A program made the translations under genes and the position numbers. The notes under the pieces are model-generated. The model was not told where the DNA came from. It saw nothing but the letters and a program-made list of their open reading frames with translations, and made no database searches. Below are positions 1 to 7,721 of a DNA stretch of 64,000 nt, piece after piece. The stretch is from Streptomyces sp. NBC_00433 (lineage in GTDB: Bacteria; Actinomycetota; Actinomycetes; Streptomycetales; Streptomycetaceae), in contig CP107926.1 in assembly GCA_036015235.1 (NCBI GenBank), positions 620,001 through 684,000 on the forward strand. Reading direction: 5' to 3'. Each line of letters starts with the position of its first letter. The stretch's first letter is position 1.

Positions 1-1150
1 CGGAGTTGCCGATCACCTTGCCGGCGCCGTCCGTCGTGCCGTCGGCGGTCTTCATGACGACCTCGGCCTTGCCGTCGCCGTCGTAGTCGTACACCTGGAA
101 CTGCGTGTAGTGCGCGCCCGAGCGGATGTTGCGGCCCAGGTCGATCCGCCACAGCCGGGTGCCGTCGAGGGTGATGCCGTCCAGGACGGTGTCACCGGTG
201 TAGCCGGACTGGGAGTTGTCCTTGGAGTTGGTGGGATACCACTTCAGTACGAGGTCGAGCCGGCCGTCGCCGTCGAGGTCGCCGACCGACGCGTCGTTGG
301 CCTCGTAGGTGTAGGCGACGCCGTCGGGGGTGGTGCCGCCGGCCGGCGGCGAGATCGGCACATCGTGGTAGCCGCTCGCGAACGACAGCGACGCGGGGGA
401 CGCGGCCTGCTCGGCGCCGTTCACCACCGCCCGCACGGTGTAGGACGCGTCGGCCGCGGCGCCGGAGTCCAGGTAGTCCGTCGCGCCCGTCAACGGGGCC
501 GAGTTGACCTTGGTGGCGCCGCGGTAGACGTTGAAGGCGACGTTGTCCGGGTCGGTGCCGAGCCAGCGCCACGAGACGAGGTTGCCGGAGCCGCTGCGGA
601 CCGAGATGACCCCGCGGTCGAGCTTCTCGACCTGGCGGCCCTGGCCGGACTGGGGCGGGGTGGTGGGCGTCGTCGTCGTGGGGGTCGCCGTGGGCGTCGT
701 GGTGGTCGTACCGCCGGTGCAGGCGGTGCCGTTGAGGGTGAAGGCGGTCGGGGCGGTGGGCGTGCCGGAGCCGGTGACAGCCCCGTTGAACCCGAAGGAG
801 GCCGAACCCCCGGTCGGTATCGCGCCGTTGTAGCTGACGTTGGTCGCCGTGACCTGGCTGCTGTTGAGCGTGACGTCCGCGTTCCACGCCTGCGTCACCG
901 TCTGCCCCGACCCGAAGGTCCACTTCAGGCTCCACGACGACACCGCGTCACCGAGGTTGGTGATCGTGACGGCGGCGCCGAAGCCGCCCTGCCAGGTGCT
1001 GGTGATCGAGTAGCCGACGCTGCAGCCGGCAGCGGCGGCCGCGTACGACGGGGCCGCCTGGACGGCCCAGGTGGTGCCGGCCGCGATGAGCGCGCCGACC
1101 GCCGACGCCGCCCAGGCGCGGCGGCGCGCGCGTTTCCGACGGGTGGTCAT
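1..1150 (-). CDS. Secreted rhamnogalacturonan lyase (PL11) with N-terminal CBM2, 3' end outside window
   Basis: A secreted enzyme predicted to cleave rhamnogalacturonan I by beta-elimination. Reading leftwards from ATG at 1150, it starts with a basic, hydrophobic signal peptide (about residues 1-38, arginine-rich start). A family 2 carbohydrate-binding module follows (about 43-145, with the usual paired Cys and Trp residues), then a Thr/Pro linker (about 148-168). From about residue 172 the sequence is a PL11 catalytic domain, recognisable from DLDGDGRLDLVLKWYP, YPTNSKDNSQSGYTGD and DYDGDGKAEVVMKTADG, where the Asp-rich repeats bind calcium. At least 383 residues are present and the C-terminus is missing. 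A perfect CebR-type box lies 66 bp upstream of the start, so expression is probably tied to cello-oligosaccharide availability. The family call is strong. Substrate preference within pectin is inferred from the family. Confidence 0.88.
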   Translation of the reverse strand, partial: MTTRRKRARRRAWAASAVGALIAAGTTWAVQAAPSYAAAAAGCSVGYSITSTWQGGFGAAVTITNLGDAVSSWSLKWTFGSGQTVTQAWNADVTLNSSQVTATNVSYNGAIPTGGSASFGFNGAVTGSGTPTAPTAFTLNGTACTGGTTTTTPTATPTTTTPTTPPQSGQGRQVEKLDRGVISVRSGSGNLVSWRWLGTDPDNVAFNVYRGATKVNSAPLTGATDYLDSGAAADASYTVRAVVNGAEQAASPASLSFASGYHDVPISPPAGGTTPDGVAYTYEANDASVGDLDGDGRLDLVLKWYPTNSKDNSQSGYTGDTVLDGITLDGTRLWRIDLGRNIRSGAHYTQFQVYDYDGDGKAEVVMKTADGTTDGAGKVIGNS

Positions 1151-1215
1151 GGATCCTCCAGGGGTGGGGGGAAGGAAGCCGTGGGTTGGAACGTTTTAAA
1201 CATTCCGACCCAGTG

Positions 1216-1229
1216 TGGGAGCGCTCCCA
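1216..1229. promoter_or_regulatory. CebR-type operator upstream of the CBM2 lyase
   Basis: The 14-bp perfect palindrome TGGGAGCGCTCCCA matches the known CebR box of streptomycetes, bound by the LacI-family cello-oligosaccharide sensor CebR. It lies 66 bp upstream of the ATG at 1150, where a repressor would block transcription. The AT-rich stretch at about 1193-1203 between box and gene may hold the promoter. Confidence 0.85.
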
Positions 1230-1488
1230 CGACCTCGTCAACGGTTCCCCCGAAATTTTCGCGCCCGCTGGCCGCCCCGCGGCGGACGGGCGGCGCACCC
1301 GCCGGGTGACCGCCCCTCGCGGTGCGCCGCGGGTGGGGCGCGCGGGCTTCCCGAACCGCCCGTGGGGCACGAGGCCGACCGCACAGGAGCACAACACCGG
1401 CGCCGCGCCGGAGGCGCTGACCCGCGGGGTGGCGACACCCGAGCCTGGGAGGTGGCACTTCACCGTAGTGCGTCGATTGCGCGGACGA

Positions 1489-1566
1489 TCAGAGCAGCGC
1501 CTCCGACCCGTACACGGCCATGCCGCGCAGCTGCTCGAACGCCCGCAGGTAGAGGGCGATCTCGCT
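1489..1566 (-). pseudogene. Remnant: C-terminus of a DUF5753-type XRE regulator
   Basis: On the minus strand, ending at the stop codon at 1489-1491, about 25 codons read EIALYLRAFEQLRGMAVYG followed by SEALL. This resembles the C-terminal tail of the helix-turn-helix/DUF5753 regulators that are abundant in streptomycetes. The similarity stops abruptly near 1567, where an unrelated plus-strand remnant starts, so this is a scrap of a dead gene. The identification rests on a short stretch. Confidence 0.45.
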
Positions 1567-1576
1567 TGGCCGTGTG

Positions 1577-1720
1577 ATGTTCGCCTACCGCTACAGCTAC
1601 CGCCCGGCCGTCTGGGAGCGCCCGCTGACCCGCGCCGGATTCGCCTCGGCCGAGGCCCGCGTCCTGGACGCCCCCGAGCCCGGCCACATCGGCACCCTGC
1701 TGGTGCGCGCCCAGGCCTGA
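1577..1720 (+). pseudogene. Remnant: C-terminus of a class I SAM methyltransferase
   Basis: Forty-seven codons from an ATG at 1577 to the stop at 1718-1720 encode FAYRYSYRPAVWERPLTRAG, then FASAEARVLDAPEPGHIGTL. This looks like the last strands of a class I methyltransferase fold (an RPxxWxxPLxxAGF stretch, then V.DAPEPGHxGTL). The SAM-binding part is absent. It abuts the DUF5753-like remnant head to head. It is probably a deletion scar and not a functional peptide gene. Confidence 0.5.
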
Positions 1721-1842
1721 CGCCGAGCCCCCGGCGCTCGGGGTTCAGCCGGGCGTCGGCCGGTGTACGCCCGCTGCTTCGTCGGAGGGTCGACAATCGG
1801 GCTGGTACGTACGCCAGTTGTCGGTCGATGTGGAGTGTCACT

Positions 1843-2937
1843 GTGCGCGTGAAAGCCCTTCTCGCAGGTTCGTCCGTCGTCCTCACCATGGCCGCGTGCC
1901 TGGCCGCGGCCGGACCCGCCCAGGCCCACGGCAGTCGGACGGGCCACCGTCCCGCACCGCCTGCCGCCGCCGGTTGGTGCTCCGCGTCCGTGGCCGTCGA
2001 CGGCTTCTCCGACGCGCTCGACAAGACGACCTTCGACGGCACCTTCGTCGGCAACCTCTCCGCGCTGGCTCCCGACGCGCACGGCACTCTCGACGCGCTC
2101 TCCGACCGGTCCTCGCTGTTCACCCTGAGCGGCCGCACCCTGGGCGACCTGGCGCCGCGCAAGGTGGTGCCGCTCGCCGACGAGCAGGGCCAGCCGCTGG
2201 ACTCCGAGGCCATCGCCGTCGACCGGGACGGTACGCGGCTGATCACCTCCGAGGTGGAGCCGACGATCCGCCGCTACAGCCGTGACGGCGGCACCGTCCT
2301 CGGCAGCCTGCCGGTGCCGCAGGAGCTGAAGGTCGCCCCCGCGGGCCGCGCCACCGGCAACCTCACCTTCGAGGGCCTCGCCTTCCAGCCGGGCGGGCGG
2401 ACCCTCGTCGCGTCCATGGAGGGCGCGCTGTCCGGCGACGACCGCACCACCGTGCGCTTCCAGACCTGGCAGCGCGCCGGCTCGACGGGCTTCCGGCTCG
2501 GCCGCCAGTACGCCTACCCCGTCGACACCGACGCCCACGGCGCCCTCCTCGGCGTCTCCGACATCGCGGCCACCGGCGACGGCCGGCTGCTCGTCCTGGA
2601 ACGCGGCTTCACCGCCGGGGTGGGCAACACCGTGCGGCTGTACGCGGCCGACCTCTCCCGCGCCACCGACGTCAGCGGCGTCACCGACCTGACCGGGCAG
2701 AAGAACGTACGGCTCGTGCGCAAGACGCTGCTCGCCGACCTCGGCGCCTGCCCGTCCCTCGGCGCCACCGCCAAGCAGCCCCAGACCAACCCCCTGCTCG
2801 ACAACATCGAGGGCATGGCCGTCACCGGCCACGACCTCGGCGGCCGGCTGCGACTCCTGCTGGTCAGCGACGACAACCAGAACCCGGCGCAGATCACCCG
2901 GTTCTACGAGCTGAGCGTGCGGCTTCCGAGGGGCTGA
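1843..2937 (+). CDS. Secreted esterase-like phytase-family protein
   Basis: A secreted beta-propeller-like protein of the 'esterase-like activity of phytase' family (364 residues); it may hydrolyse phosphate or carboxyl esters, but the substrate is unknown. GTG at 1843 was chosen because GGAG at 1832-1835 sits seven bases upstream and the translation begins with a clean signal peptide (VRVKALLAG, hydrophobic core, cleavage near AQAHG). The ATG at 1828 is an in-frame alternative. Family hallmarks include the WCSASVAVDGFSDALDKTTF opening, LDSEAIAVDRDGT, FEGLAFQPGGRTLVASMEGAL and the C-terminal LLVSDDNQNPAQITRFYEL, all typical of this group. It converges on the G1 peptidase gene with a hairpin between them. 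Confidence 0.8.
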   Translation: MRVKALLAGSSVVLTMAACLAAAGPAQAHGSRTGHRPAPPAAAGWCSASVAVDGFSDALDKTTFDGTFVGNLSALAPDAHGTLDALSDRSSLFTLSGRTLGDLAPRKVVPLADEQGQPLDSEAIAVDRDGTRLITSEVEPTIRRYSRDGGTVLGSLPVPQELKVAPAGRATGNLTFEGLAFQPGGRTLVASMEGALSGDDRTTVRFQTWQRAGSTGFRLGRQYAYPVDTDAHGALLGVSDIAATGDGRLLVLERGFTAGVGNTVRLYAADLSRATDVSGVTDLTGQKNVRLVRKTLLADLGACPSLGATAKQPQTNPLLDNIEGMAVTGHDLGGRLRLLLVSDDNQNPAQITRFYELSVRLPRG

Positions 2938-2947
2938 CGCACGGCGG

Positions 2948-2993
2948 CACCGACGGCGGGGGCAGACGCTCGGTACGTGCCCCGCCATCGGTG
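2948..2993. terminator. Bidirectional terminator between convergent genes
   Basis: Inverted repeat between the phytase-like gene and the G1 peptidase gene. Outer arms are CACCGA (2948-2953) and TCGGTG (2988-2993); inner arms are GGCGGGGGCA (2955-2964) and TGCCCCGCC (2978-2986), with one bulged base and a 13-nt loop. Its position between two converging stop codons supports a shared terminator. Confidence 0.6.
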
Positions 2994-3001
2994 GTCGTAC
3001 G

Positions 3002-3766
3002 TCAGTGGTCCGTGGCCGAGTAGATCGGGAACGAGTTCCCGGCGGCGTTGAACGGGCCGGGGCTGGCCACCGTGAAGAAGCCGGAGGACGGCAGGGACAG
3101 CGCGGTCCAGTTCAGCGTGCCCATCGGGATGCCGTTGACCGTGGTGTTGGCGAAGGTGACCTGGTTGAACGGCGCCATGTAGGTGGTGTTGGCCTCGGCG
3201 ATGACCTCGGCCTCCTCGTCCGCCCCGCCGCTTTTCACCGTGGTGTGCGACCAGCCGCGGGTGGCGTCGCTCAGGATCAGCGTGTAGCCGCCCCCGTTGT
3301 CGTGGTTGACGGTCGCGGTCAGCGTGTCGCCGGGGGCCACCGGGTCGCCGTAGTAGACCGGCGGAGCCGGCACCATCTCGTACCAGGCACGGTAGACGGG
3401 CCTGCCCGAACTGCAGATGGCGGCGACCCCGGTCTGCTCGACCTGGCTCTTGTCGTTGTAGCCGTTGAACCCGACCCAGAAGGCGGCCGAGTCGATGGTC
3501 CGCAGGCACGAGACGCTCGGCAGCACCCACGAGGCGTTGACCTGGTGCAGCGACTGCGGGGCCGCGGTGACCACATAACCGGACCAGTTGGAGCTGGTGG
3601 CCGATCCGCCGAAGGGGACGGCATCCCCCGGAGCGCCGTGCAGCGCGGCCCGGAAACCGGGATCGAGGGTGCCCCTCGCGCCGGCGCCGGGGGTAGCGGC
3701 GACGAACAGGGCGAGCAGGCCGAACAGTGCGAGGGCAGGGGTGGGGCGGCTGGCGCGTCGGCGCAT
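3002..3766 (-). CDS. Secreted G1-family (eqolisin-like) glutamic endopeptidase
   Basis: A predicted secreted acid peptidase of the G1 family (254 residues). Residues 1-30 are a signal peptide (MRRRASRP, hydrophobic core, AGARG). The mature part shows the family's all-beta signature: SSNWSGYVV (58-66), AAFWVGFNGYN (94-104), then Q111 in VEQTGV, the candidate catalytic glutamine. YRAWYEMVP (125-133) follows, and E187 in AEVIAEAN is the candidate catalytic glutamate, by analogy with the Gln/Glu dyad of scytalidoglutamic peptidase. In classical eqolisins the glutamate is followed by Trp; here it is Val, so activity is likely but not certain. ATG at 3766 follows a purine-rich GGAGACC stretch. It is the left-most gene of a minus-strand pair with the LuxR regulator, separated by about 200 bp. 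Confidence 0.75.
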   Translation of the reverse strand: MRRRASRPTPALALFGLLALFVAATPGAGARGTLDPGFRAALHGAPGDAVPFGGSATSSNWSGYVVTAAPQSLHQVNASWVLPSVSCLRTIDSAAFWVGFNGYNDKSQVEQTGVAAICSSGRPVYRAWYEMVPAPPVYYGDPVAPGDTLTATVNHDNGGGYTLILSDATRGWSHTTVKSGGADEEAEVIAEANTTYMAPFNQVTFANTTVNGIPMGTLNWTALSLPSSGFFTVASPGPFNAAGNSFPIYSATDH

Positions 3767-3968
3767 GGACGGTCTCCTGGGCGGGCGTCGGTGGCGCGGG
3801 GCTGTGGAGGTCTTCCGCCAGCGCGACAGCCTGCCCGGGGCGTACGGGCGGTGCCACGCGTACGCCGACGGTCGCAGATATCCGATCGACGCGATATCGC
3901 GAAACCAGACAATCGGCTGGGCCCCGCACGCGAAGGCAGTGTCGGAGCGCGTGCTCGGCTGCCCTTGG
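3767..3968. other. Intergenic region upstream of the G1 peptidase
   Basis: About 200 bp between the LuxR stop and the peptidase start. The least GC-rich part (about 3877-3902) contains GATATC twice and the palindrome GCGATATCGC (3891-3900), a plausible promoter/operator zone for the peptidase gene. No coding sequence is apparent. Confidence 0.3.
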
Positions 3969-4784
3969 TCAGCGGGTCCGACGCTGATCGGGCGCTCCCG
4001 CCGGAAACGCGCGGGCGACCGCGGCCATGCGGTGGGAAACGTGCAGCCGGCGGTAGGCGTTCTCCAGGTGCTTGCGCACTGTTCCCTCGGACAAGCCCAG
4101 CCTGCGGGCGATCTGGACGTTGGTGTGTCCTGCGGCGAGCAGGTGCATCAGTTGCCACTGCCGGGGGGTGAGTTGGGGTGTGGGGTGGCGGCGCCGTTCG
4201 GCGTCCAGGTAGGCCTCGTGCAGGTGCGGCCGCAGCAGCGTGAAAAGCGCGCGGTCGCGCTCGGAGAAGTCCGGACCCGGCCCGCGGAAGAGGAAGATCC
4301 GCAGGGTCCGGCCGGGGCCGCTGGTTCCCGGAGTTCCGGCGGGCATGCAGAGCATGAGCTCGTGCTCGATCCCCAGCGGCCGGTAGTAGTCGGTGTACAT
4401 TCCGGTGCTGTGCCACTGCCTGGCCGAGTAGAAGTCCGGGATCGTCACGACACTGCGCAGGTCGGCGCTACGGTCGGGGTAACTGCACGGCTGGCAGTCC
4501 CAGTAGTGGTGCCAGTGCGTCAAGTCGGCGTCGTCATCAGCCTCGTCGGCTTGATCGGCCTCATCGGGCGTCTCGCCACCACCAGGTCCTGTCTGCGCCA
4601 GCCACCACTCCTGCCGGTGACTGTCGAAACCTGCGACGGTCAGTGCGTCACAGCGGATCTGGCCCATCAAGTCTGCGAGCAGGGACGGTGGCAGCCCCTG
4701 TTCCGGCACATCGGCGCGTACCTCTTGGACCATCCCCGCCAAGGCGCGCAGATCCAGATCGCTGACCGATAACAAGCTCGGCAT
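3969..4784 (-). CDS. LuxR-family transcriptional regulator (LuxR1)
   Basis: A 271-residue DNA-binding regulator. The C-terminal ~65 residues are a LuxR/GerE helix-turn-helix (LTPRQWQLMHLLAAGHTNVQ, IARRLGLSEGTVRKHLENAY). The N-terminal ~190 residues are a probable GAF/PAS-like sensor region with no recognisable ligand motif. ATG at 4784 was preferred because a G-rich stretch lies just upstream; ATG 4796 and GTG 4799 are in-frame alternatives. The fifth codon is TTA (4770-4772), read by the bldA tRNA in streptomycetes, so translation should be developmentally gated. It is divergent from the secreted orphan at 4988, which it might control. Target unknown. Confidence 0.8.
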   Translation of the reverse strand: MPSLLSVSDLDLRALAGMVQEVRADVPEQGLPPSLLADLMGQIRCDALTVAGFDSHRQEWWLAQTGPGGGETPDEADQADEADDDADLTHWHHYWDCQPCSYPDRSADLRSVVTIPDFYSARQWHSTGMYTDYYRPLGIEHELMLCMPAGTPGTSGPGRTLRIFLFRGPGPDFSERDRALFTLLRPHLHEAYLDAERRRHPTPQLTPRQWQLMHLLAAGHTNVQIARRLGLSEGTVRKHLENAYRRLHVSHRMAAVARAFPAGAPDQRRTR

Positions 4785-4987
4785 CGGGCCCCCCATCACC
4801 TCTGGCAGCGTATTCGGCTGCCGGGGTCCCGGGCATACGCAAACCCTCGTATGGTGGCCCGCCTTCGGGCCCGCCCAAGATGCACGTGACCGACTGTGAC
4901 GCGGCGTACGAGGACCTCTACCCGCTCACAACTGGGCCGGAGCCCAAGGGCGACGGCCGCACGTTCTCATGGAGGGGAGTTCGTAGG

Positions 4988-5779
4988 ATGTCAGGAACCT
5001 TGACCGCCCGGCTGTCAGGCACGGTGACCGCGCTGGCCACCGCTGTCGTCATGGTGGCCGTGACCGGGTCGACACCCGCCCAGGCTGTCTCGATCGGGGA
5101 TTTCACCGGCTACGTGGGCTATGTGAAGCAGGCATACGACGCGTATCAGAAGTTCTTCGGAGGGGCGCTCACCCTGGACCAGGCGACGACGCAGATCGAG
5201 AATGCGATCACCGTCGCCAAGACCGAGATCCTCGACGAGATCGACGCGGTCCAGGCGGCCGACGTGCAGGCGTGCGCCCGCAGTGCGGTGATCGAGGTCG
5301 CCGACATCCGAGTGCTGTCGCCGGACAACGCACAGGCGTTCGCCGCCGCCACAACGAGTTGCGTCACGCTCGCCCAGGCGGACGTCAACGCGTTCTCCGA
5401 CCCGCACGCGGTGGACAGCGTCGGTTTCGCGCTCAACACCGTCGGCCCTATCGCCCTGTTCGCCCGCACCTATGCCGGCGAGAGCACCGTGCTGCTCAAG
5501 TCCACCCTGGCCTCGGCCGAACAGTCCACGATCACCCGGCTGACACCGCACTGCTTCGGCACTCCGCTGTGGGGCGACACCGAGCCGGGCGCCACGTCCG
5601 TCGAAGTCCAGCTGCAATGCACGGCGTTCAACGGCACGTCCGGCTTCGACTCGGTCTTCATCAAGCTCAAGCGCGGGCAGCCGCTGCCGCGACTGAACTA
5701 CTCGTACGCCATCGAGCAGGCGATGACGGCGACGAGCTATCCGGTGGCCGAAGCGGCACTCCCCCTCCTGGCGGGCTGA
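4988..5779 (+). CDS. Secreted protein of unknown function
   Basis: A 263-residue protein that I do not recognise. ATG at 4988 was chosen because GGGGAG (4974-4979) is eight bases upstream and the translation then opens with a standard Sec signal peptide (TARLSGTVTALATAVVMVAV, cleavage near AQAVS). The mature part has an amphipathic helical region rich in Ile, Asp and Gln (ATTQIENAITVAKTEILDEI), suggesting a helical bundle or coiled coil. It contains Cys residues (CARSAV, SCVTLA, HCFGTP, QCTAFN) that could form two disulfides. An upstream ATG at 4880 is in frame but would bury the signal peptide. Its neighbour is the divergent LuxR1. Confidence 0.65.
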   Translation: MSGTLTARLSGTVTALATAVVMVAVTGSTPAQAVSIGDFTGYVGYVKQAYDAYQKFFGGALTLDQATTQIENAITVAKTEILDEIDAVQAADVQACARSAVIEVADIRVLSPDNAQAFAAATTSCVTLAQADVNAFSDPHAVDSVGFALNTVGPIALFARTYAGESTVLLKSTLASAEQSTITRLTPHCFGTPLWGDTEPGATSVEVQLQCTAFNGTSGFDSVFIKLKRGQPLPRLNYSYAIEQAMTATSYPVAEAALPLLAG

Positions 5780-5783
5780 CCGC

Positions 5784-5802
5784 CCGGCCTTTCCGGGGCC
5801 GG
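5784..5802. terminator. Possible weak terminator
   Basis: Short hairpin CCGGCC (5784-5789) / GGCCGG (5797-5802) immediately after the stop at 5779, between convergent genes. The stem is only six base pairs, so support is mainly positional. Confidence 0.3.
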
Positions 5803-5919
5803 CGGCCAGGGCGCCGCGCCCACCTCACGAGGGTCTTCCGTACACGATGCCGCAAGCATTCAGGTGGGCGCCGGTCAGCGGATCGACGTATCAAGGGACA
5901 GGCTCCCCGGTCAGTACAT

Positions 5920-6606
5920 CTATGCCTCAAGGGACTTCGCGGCCTCACGGATCACATCGAGGACGAAGTCAGGATGCGAGAGCATGGGAACGTGGCTGCT
6001 GTCCACGGGACGAAGATTGGCGCCCATGCGCTCGGCGGCGGACCGCTCCAGGTCGGGGTGCACGGTGCGGTCGTTGTTGGCGACGATGAACCAGCTGGGC
6101 TTCGTCCGCCAGGCGGTGCCGGGAACCTGCTGATCGAACAGGTCCGCCACCGGCACGGCGCCCGTCGCCAGAACGAGCTTCTGCTCCGCTTCCGGGAGGT
6201 CGCCGCAGAAGTCCTGGATGCCCGAGGGCTTGAGCCACACGCGGCCGTCAGCGACTTCCACCTGATCGAAGACGGGCGTGCGTGGGAATTTGTCCTGCTG
6301 CTCCTGCGACGTCTCGTCCTCGTCCGGGGCGAGCGCGGCGATGTACACGAGCGCGCCGACGCGCTCATGGGTGCCCGCTTTGGTGATCAGGGTCCCACCG
6401 TAGGAGTGACCGACCAGCACGATCGGGCCGGGAACGTGGTTGAGCGTGAAGTTGACGCACGCCACGTCGCTTTCGAGCGAGTCGAGGCCGTGCTGCGAGG
6501 CGAACACCTCGTGCCCCTCGGCCTGGAGCGTGGGGATGAGCTTGTTGAAGCACGACCCATCCGCCCAGAGTCCGTGGGCGAAGACAATGCTGGGCTTGCC
6601 CGTCAT
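5920..6606 (-). CDS. Alpha/beta hydrolase
   Basis: A 228-residue cytoplasmic alpha/beta-fold hydrolase of the esterase/hydroxynitrile-lyase-like group common in actinomycetes. It starts with FAHGLWADGSCFNKLIP (oxyanion-hole HGLW). The nucleophile elbow is GHSYGG with Ser68, and the candidate acid and base are in VANNDRTVHP and SSHVPMLSHPDFV near the C-terminus. ATG at 6606 is preceded by AGGAGG with good spacing. The region upstream holds TGCAA/TTGCA repeats that look like an operator. Substrate unknown. Its stop is converging on the secreted orphan. Confidence 0.8.
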   Translation of the reverse strand: MTGKPSIVFAHGLWADGSCFNKLIPTLQAEGHEVFASQHGLDSLESDVACVNFTLNHVPGPIVLVGHSYGGTLITKAGTHERVGALVYIAALAPDEDETSQEQQDKFPRTPVFDQVEVADGRVWLKPSGIQDFCGDLPEAEQKLVLATGAVPVADLFDQQVPGTAWRTKPSWFIVANNDRTVHPDLERSAAERMGANLRPVDSSHVPMLSHPDFVLDVIREAAKSLEA

Positions 6607-6635
6607 GACGTTTCCTCCTACGGAGAGATCAAATA

Positions 6636-6657
6636 TGCAACATTGCACCATATTGCA
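6636..6657. promoter_or_regulatory. Putative operator of three TGCAA half-sites
   Basis: A markedly AT-rich patch upstream of the hydrolase contains the inverted repeat TGCAACATTGCA (6636-6647) plus a third half-site TTGCA at 6653-6657, ten bases from the second, about one helical turn. It lies 30-50 bp upstream of ATG 6606, where an operator overlapping the promoter would be expected. The regulator is unknown. Confidence 0.5.
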
Positions 6658-6818
6658 CGTTAAGTGCCTTACTTTTGCGTGATGGCCAGGCGTGTCGCCC
6701 GATCCCCATGAGTGGGCGCTCGACCGTCTACCGACGAGATCGGGTCGCGCCCATGTCCGTTCCACGGACTTCGCGTGGGATGCGGCCGAGGGCGCGTCCA
6801 CCTCCTTATGGTGGGCTG

Positions 6819-7337
6819 GTGAACCGCCTCCTGCCCTGGCCGCGAAGAGACCAGACCGGTCGGCCACTGGCCAGGACGGACTACGCGGGAGCCCTTTACG
6901 GGTCCCTGCTCGCTGCCTCCGTCATCGCAGCGGCCAGCGCGGTCGGTGACTCTCCCCGGCTCCAACTGGTGGTGCTGCTCCTCGTGACCGGCCTGGTCTT
7001 CTGGGCCGCGCACGTCTACGCCCACCTCGCCGGCGAACGGCTCGCCGGCCGCCGCCTCGGGTGGGCGGAGGCGCGACGGGTCGGGCGGCGCGAGTGGCCG
7101 ATCGTCGAGGCGGCGGTACTGCCTGCCGCAGCGGTGGCGCTGAGCCCGCTCCTGGGGCTGGGCCTGAGCGGTACGGCGTGGCTCGCGCTGGCGATCGCCG
7201 TGGCGCAGCAGGTCGCCTGGGCCTGCATCGGCGCTCTCCATGCCGGCGCCTCCCGCGCAATGGCGAGCGTCGAGGGCATGGTCAACCTCGTCCTGGGTTT
7301 GGCCATCGTGCTGGCGAAGGCGTCCTTGGGACACTGA
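6819..7337 (+). CDS. Small integral membrane protein of unknown function
   Basis: About 172 residues with four hydrophobic segments: ALYGSLLAASVIAAASAV, LVVLLLVTGLVFWAAHVYA, AAVLPAAAVALSPLLGLGL and LALAIAVAQQVAWACIGALH. A short conserved-looking polar stretch lies between segments 2 and 3. GTG at 6819 (VNRLLPWPRRDQTG) is the most natural start, giving a short basic leader; earlier in-frame starts exist and cannot be excluded. No family beyond 'streptomycete membrane protein' can be named. It is monocistronic and divergent from the hydrolase. Confidence 0.6.
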   Translation: MNRLLPWPRRDQTGRPLARTDYAGALYGSLLAASVIAAASAVGDSPRLQLVVLLLVTGLVFWAAHVYAHLAGERLAGRRLGWAEARRVGRREWPIVEAAVLPAAAVALSPLLGLGLSGTAWLALAIAVAQQVAWACIGALHAGASRAMASVEGMVNLVLGLAIVLAKASLGH

Positions 7338-7721
7338 ACATTCCCCACCCCCGGATCCCGAGCAGCATGCCATCGTGCCGCGCCTCGTACGGCAAAGCCG
7401 GAGCGGGTCTGTCAAATGAACGGTCTGTTCCGTAGGCGGTGGTGACGTTGCTCCTCCGCCACCACCTTGCTCAGCACATGGGCACGCGTCGGCGCCGCAC
7501 GGCACGGGCGGGGCGCGCCAGACGGGCGATGGGGCCGGGCGCGCGGGGTCAACCGCGGGGAGAACCAGGCGGGAAAGGGCGCTCTCGGGGGACGAGGGAT
7601 GCTCCTGGGGGTGGGGTGGTGACGGCCCGTCGGACGGGGGTGGCGCCGGTAGAGTGAGGGACTGGCAGCCGGACCTGGGGTCCGCCGCAGCCATACCCGA
7701 CGCTGCGGAGGAGTGACCGGT
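7338..7721. other. Intergenic region upstream of SARP1
   Basis: 384 bp without a convincing gene. It contains the half-palindrome GAACGGTCTGTTC (7419-7431) and a very G-rich segment before SARP1. The latter may be promoter or leader, but no promoter hexamers could be assigned. Confidence 0.3.

Noticed and set aside
110-1309. Long plus-strand open frame opposite the CBM2 lyase
   Set aside because: Low-complexity Gly/Arg/Val composition, antisense to a gene with signal peptide, CBM2 and PL11 motifs; a typical high-GC shadow.
1186-1842. In-frame extension upstream of the phytase-like gene
   Set aside because: It contains no recognisable domain, crosses the CebR box and both gene remnants, and would place the signal peptide deep inside the protein.
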